Origin: CAVZOY01 sp963777095
Lineage (GTDB): Bacteria; Actinomycetota; Actinomycetes; Mycobacteriales; Geodermatophilaceae
Direction of reading: 5' to 3'
DNA: 64,000 bases
Assembly: GCA_963777095.1 (NCBI GenBank)
Contig: CAVZOY010000004.1
Location: 310,001 to 374,000, forward strand
Shown: piece by piece, positions 61,192-64,000 of the stretch
Position numbering within the stretch: position 1 is the first letter of the stretch
Layout of the letters: each line of letters starts with the position of its first letter
Program-made: the position numbers and the translations under genes
The notes under the pieces: model-generated
Database searches by the model: none
What the model was told of the DNA's origin: nothing
Seen by the model: only the letters and a program-made list of their open reading frames with translations

Positions 61192-62022
61192 CTACTCGAA
61201 GCTGTGCTCGGCCGTGGGAAAGGTGCCGGACCGGACGTCGTCCGCGTACTCCCGCGCCGCCCGGAGCAGCTCGCCCCGCAGGTCGGCGTACCGCTTGACG
61301 AAGCGCGGTACCCGCCCGCCGGTCAGCCCGGCCATGTCCGGCCACACCAGTACCTGGGCGTCGCACTCGGCGCCCGCGCCGATGCCGATGGTCGGGATCG
61401 CCAGCTCCTTGGTCACCTGGGCGGCGACGTCCGCCGGGACCATCTCCAGGACGACGGCGAACGCGCCGGCCTCCTGGACGGCGCGGGCGTCGGCCAGCAG
61501 CTGCTCGGCCCCGGCGCCGCGACCCTGCACCCGGTAGCCGCCGAGGGCGTGCTCGCTCTGCGGCGTGAACCCCACGTGCGCCATCACCGGGATGCCGGCC
61601 TCGTGCATCAGCTTGATCTGCGGCGCGACGCGGACGCCGCCCTCGAGCTTGACCGCCTGCGCGCCGCCCTCCTTCATCAGCCGGACGGCGGTGGCCAGCG
61701 CCTGCTCGGGGCCGGACTCGTAGCTGCCGAACGGCATGTCGGCGACGACGAGGGTGCGCGTCGTCCCGCGGACGACGGCCCGGGTGAGCATCAGCATGTC
61801 CTCGACGGTGACCGGCACGGTCGTGGTGTGGCCGAGGACGACGTTGCCCGCCGAGTCGCCGACGAGCAGCACCGGGATGCCGGCCTCCTCGAACACCGCG
61901 GCGCTGTTGACGTCGTACGCGGTGAGCATCGCCCACTTCTCGCCGCGCTCCTTGGCCTGCTGCAGGTGGTGCACCCGCACGCGGACCGAGGACCCGCCCC
62001 CGTAGACCACCGACTCGCTCAT
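61192..62022 (-). CDS. panB: 3-methyl-2-oxobutanoate hydroxymethyltransferase (pantothenate synthesis)
   Basis: A 276-residue enzyme that adds a hydroxymethyl group from methylene-tetrahydrofolate to ketoisovalerate, giving ketopantoate for CoA synthesis. Typical segments are VHHLQQAKERGEKWAMLTAY, GIPVLLVGDSAGNVVLGHTT with the metal-binding Asp, VVADMPFGSY, GAQAVKLEGGVRVAPQIKLM, GIPVMAHVGFTPQSEHALGG and IPTIGIGAGAECDAQVLVWP. Normal length and intact. The ATG at 62020-62022 overlaps the nadE stop (ATGA), so nadE and panB, both cofactor-biosynthesis genes, are translationally coupled. Confidence 0.95.
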   Translation of the reverse strand: MSESVVYGGGSSVRVRVHHLQQAKERGEKWAMLTAYDVNSAAVFEEAGIPVLLVGDSAGNVVLGHTTTVPVTVEDMLMLTRAVVRGTTRTLVVADMPFGSYESGPEQALATAVRLMKEGGAQAVKLEGGVRVAPQIKLMHEAGIPVMAHVGFTPQSEHALGGYRVQGRGAGAEQLLADARAVQEAGAFAVVLEMVPADVAAQVTKELAIPTIGIGAGAECDAQVLVWPDMAGLTGGRVPRFVKRYADLRGELLRAAREYADDVRSGTFPTAEHSFE

Positions 62023-63847
62023 GCGCGGCTCGCTCCCTCGCGGACGCTGGGCGGGGTCTCCCGCCATCGATTGGTGACCGGCAACCGTCGATCCCGCCCG
62101 AACGCCTTGAGCGAGATCTTGGTTCCGGGCGCCGACTGGCGGCGCTTGAACTCGGCGGTGTCGATCAACCGGAGCACGCGGGCCACCGTCTCGGCGTCGT
62201 GGCCGCGCTCGAGCAGCTCGGCCATGCCGAGGTCGCGGTCGACGTAGTCGGCGACGATCGCGTCGAGCTTCTCGTAGGGCGGCAGCGAGTCGGTGTCGAC
62301 CTGGCCGGGCGCGAGCTCGGCCGACGGCGGCTTGTCGATGCAGTTCTGCGGGATCGGCTGGGTCTCCCCGCGCTCCAGGGCGTACCAGTTGCGCCACCGG
62401 GCCAGGTCCCACACCAGGGTCTTGGGCACGTCCTTGATCGGACCGAACCCGCCGGCCGAGTCGCCGTAGAGCGTCGAGTAGCCCACGGCGATCTCGCTCT
62501 TGTTGCCCGTGGTCAGCAGCAGGTGGCCGTGCTGGTTGGACAGCCCCATGAGCAGCACGCCGCGCACCCGCGACTGCAGGTTCTCGGCCGCGGTTCCGGA
62601 CAGCTCGATCGACGTGTCGAACGCCGCCGACGATCGGCGCGATCGGCACGACGTCGTAGTGCAGGCCGAGCCGCTGCGCGAGGTCCTCGGCGTCGGAGAG
62701 CGAGTGGTCGCTGGACCACTTCGACGGCAGCCCGACGCCGTACACGCGGTCGGCACCGAGCGCGTCGACGGCGATCGCGGCGACCACGGCGCTGTCGATG
62801 CCGCCGGACAGACCCAGGACGACCGAGGGCATGCTGGTTCTTGTCGATGAAGTCCTTCAGCCCCAGGACCAGCGCCCGCCAGACCTCCTCGGAGTCGCTC
62901 AGCGGCTTCGCCACCGTGCCGGGCCGGGCCTCGAAGGCCGGCACCGGGGCGTCGGACAGCAGGTGGCGGGTCACGGTCATCGGGCCGATCCGCCCCTCGC
63001 GGCGCTCCGGCACGGACGACGGATCGAGGTCCAGGTCGACCGCGAGCAGGTGCTCGACGAACTGCGGCGCCCGCGCCAGCAGCTCGCCGTCGGCCGTCAC
63101 GGCCATCGAGTCGCCGTCGAAGACCAGCTCGTCCTGCCCGCCCACCTGGTTGCTGTAGACGATCGGCGCCCGCGCCTCGGCCGCCCGGCGCCGGACCAGC
63201 GGCAGCCGGACGTCGTCCTTGTTCCGCTCGTAGGGCGAGGCGTTGGGGGAGAGGACGAGGTCGACCCCGGCCTGGCCGGCGACGGCGCACGGGCCGTCGT
63301 CCACCCAGAGGTCCTCGCAGATGGCGAGCGCGATGTCGACGCCGTGCAGACGGACGACGGGCAGCTGGTTGCCGGGCACGAAGTAGCGGGCCTCGTCGAA
63401 GACGCCGTAGTTGGGCAGGTGCCGCTTGTAGTAGCGGACCACGACCTCGCCGCCGAAGAGCAGGGCGGCGGCGTTGCGGGGGGCGCCGTGACGGGGGTTG
63501 GCGTCGCCGGGGCGGTCGTCCTCGATGGGCGGCGACTCGACCGGCGCGGGGCCGTGCCCGTCGGTGTGCGCCAGGTAGCCGACGACGACGGCGACCTGCC
63601 CGAGGCCCTGGCGGTCGAGCTCGGCGGCGAGGTCGACGAGCGCGTGCTCGCTGGCGCGGGCGAAGGACTCGCGCAGGACGAGGTCCTCGGCCGGATAGCC
63701 GGTGAGGGTCATCTCCGGGAAGACGACGACGTGGGCGCCGTCCTGGGCGGCCTTCGCCGTCCAGGTGGTCACCAGTGCGGCGTTGCCCTCGATGTCGCCG
63801 ACCCGGGTGTCGACCTGGGCGCAGACGACGCGCAGTTGCATGCTCAC
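62019..63847 (-). CDS. nadE: Glutamine-dependent NAD+ synthetase (frameshifted)
   Basis: A two-domain enzyme of about 608 residues. The N-terminal nitrilase-type glutaminase has the catalytic Glu in VVFPEMTLTGYP, Lys in RYYKRHLPNYG and Cys in ALAICEDLWVDDG. The C-terminal synthetase has the PP-loop VLGLSGGIDSAVVAAIA, LLTTGNKSEIAVGYSTLYGD and DVPKTLVWDLARWRN. Two breaks (near 62832 and 62628, one extra base each) separate three frames; repaired they read DKNQ-MPSVVLGLSGG and IVGAFDTSIELSGTAAENLQ. The start is a GTG at 63847 (SMQLRVVCAQVDTRVGDIEG). It makes NAD from deamido-NAD using glutamine. Confidence 0.92.
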
Positions 63848-63892
63848 GGCCCCAGTCTTCCGTTCCGCGAGGTCAAACGCTCCGGGAGGTGC

Positions 63893-64000
63893 TCACCTTC
63901 CCAGCAGGGCGGCCAGCTGCTCGGCGTGGTCGCGCTGGTGGGCCGGGAGGAAGGCGATCAGGTCGGCGACCGTGACCGGACCGTCGACCTCGTGGACGCC
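63893..64000 (-). CDS. C-terminal end of a DinB-family protein, cut by the window edge
   Basis: The last 35 residues (HEVDGPVTVADLIAFLPAHQ, RDHAEQLAALLGR) before a TGA at 63893-63895. The pattern VTVADLIAFLPAHQRDHAEQ, with the late His residues, matches the last helix of DinB/YfiT-like four-helix proteins, where it supplies a metal ligand. The upstream part lies outside the window. Confidence 0.65.
   Translation of the reverse strand, partial: GVHEVDGPVTVADLIAFLPAHQRDHAEQLAALLGR

Noticed and set aside
1..64000. CRISPR arrays, tRNA or rRNA genes
   Set aside because: No regularly spaced repeat series, cloverleaf-type sequence with T-loop motif or rRNA core motif was seen by eye on either strand; a tRNA scan would be needed to be certain.

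Overview
The window is very GC-rich, dense in GTG starts and 4-base ATGA/GTGA gene overlaps, and carries actinobacterial signature genes: the rifampicin-associated RNA polymerase motor HelR, an F420:NADPH oxidoreductase, a 1840-residue fused acyl-CoA carboxylase and Flp/Tad pilus genes without outer-membrane parts. I infer a Geodermatophilaceae-like actinobacterium (Blastococcus/Modestobacter/Geodermatophilus type); the family is an inference from gene content and style.

Layout. 0-4.6 kb: a three-gene polar amino-acid ABC importer (minus strand), a TSUP permease, a DoxX-like protein and a PIG-L deacetylase. 4.57-5.08 kb: a long inverted repeat and the RNase P RNA gene rnpB. 5.1-9.6 kb: an accessory patch directly 3' of rnpB, with a tyrosine-recombinase remnant, a nuclease-like gene split by a complete IS1182-like element, and an NYN/OST-HTH protein. 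9.9-21.3 kb: fused carboxylase, HelR, a BrkB-family membrane protein, and an EamA exporter facing a MocR-type regulator across a shared palindrome. 21.4-26.1 kb: one giant signalling protein (PAS/GAF, histidine kinase, receiver, PAS/GAF, SpoIIE phosphatase, anti-sigma-type ATPase). 26.2-30.1 kb: CopC/CopD, a CHRD-type surface protein and a class F sortase. 30.2-39.3 kb: methyltransferase, truncated haemoglobin, secreted deacetylase with C-terminal repeats, phosphodiesterase-type hydrolase, membrane protein, NarL-type two-component system and a chromate transporter.

39.5-55.0 kb: two complete tad loci in tandem on the plus strand, each with the order flp-tadE-tadG-cpaB-cpaE-tadA-tadB-tadC. A strong terminator separates them, and only the second is followed by an OmpA-family lipoprotein. 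The 3' two thirds of the two tadA genes are almost identical at the DNA level. 55.0-64.0 kb is housekeeping: ddaH with a divergent Lrp regulator, a ChaB-domain protein, a diguanylate cyclase, npdG, an AbiEi-like gene bracketed by copies of a 65-bp palindromic repeat, panB, nadE and the end of a DinB-family gene.

Many conserved genes are broken by single-base frameshifts, most explained by one extra G or C with the protein otherwise intact. They are densest in the first tad locus and absent from the 5.5-kb carboxylase gene. I treat most as sequence error and report these genes as single frameshifted CDSs spanning all frames. The integrase remnant and the IS-split gene are real disruptions.
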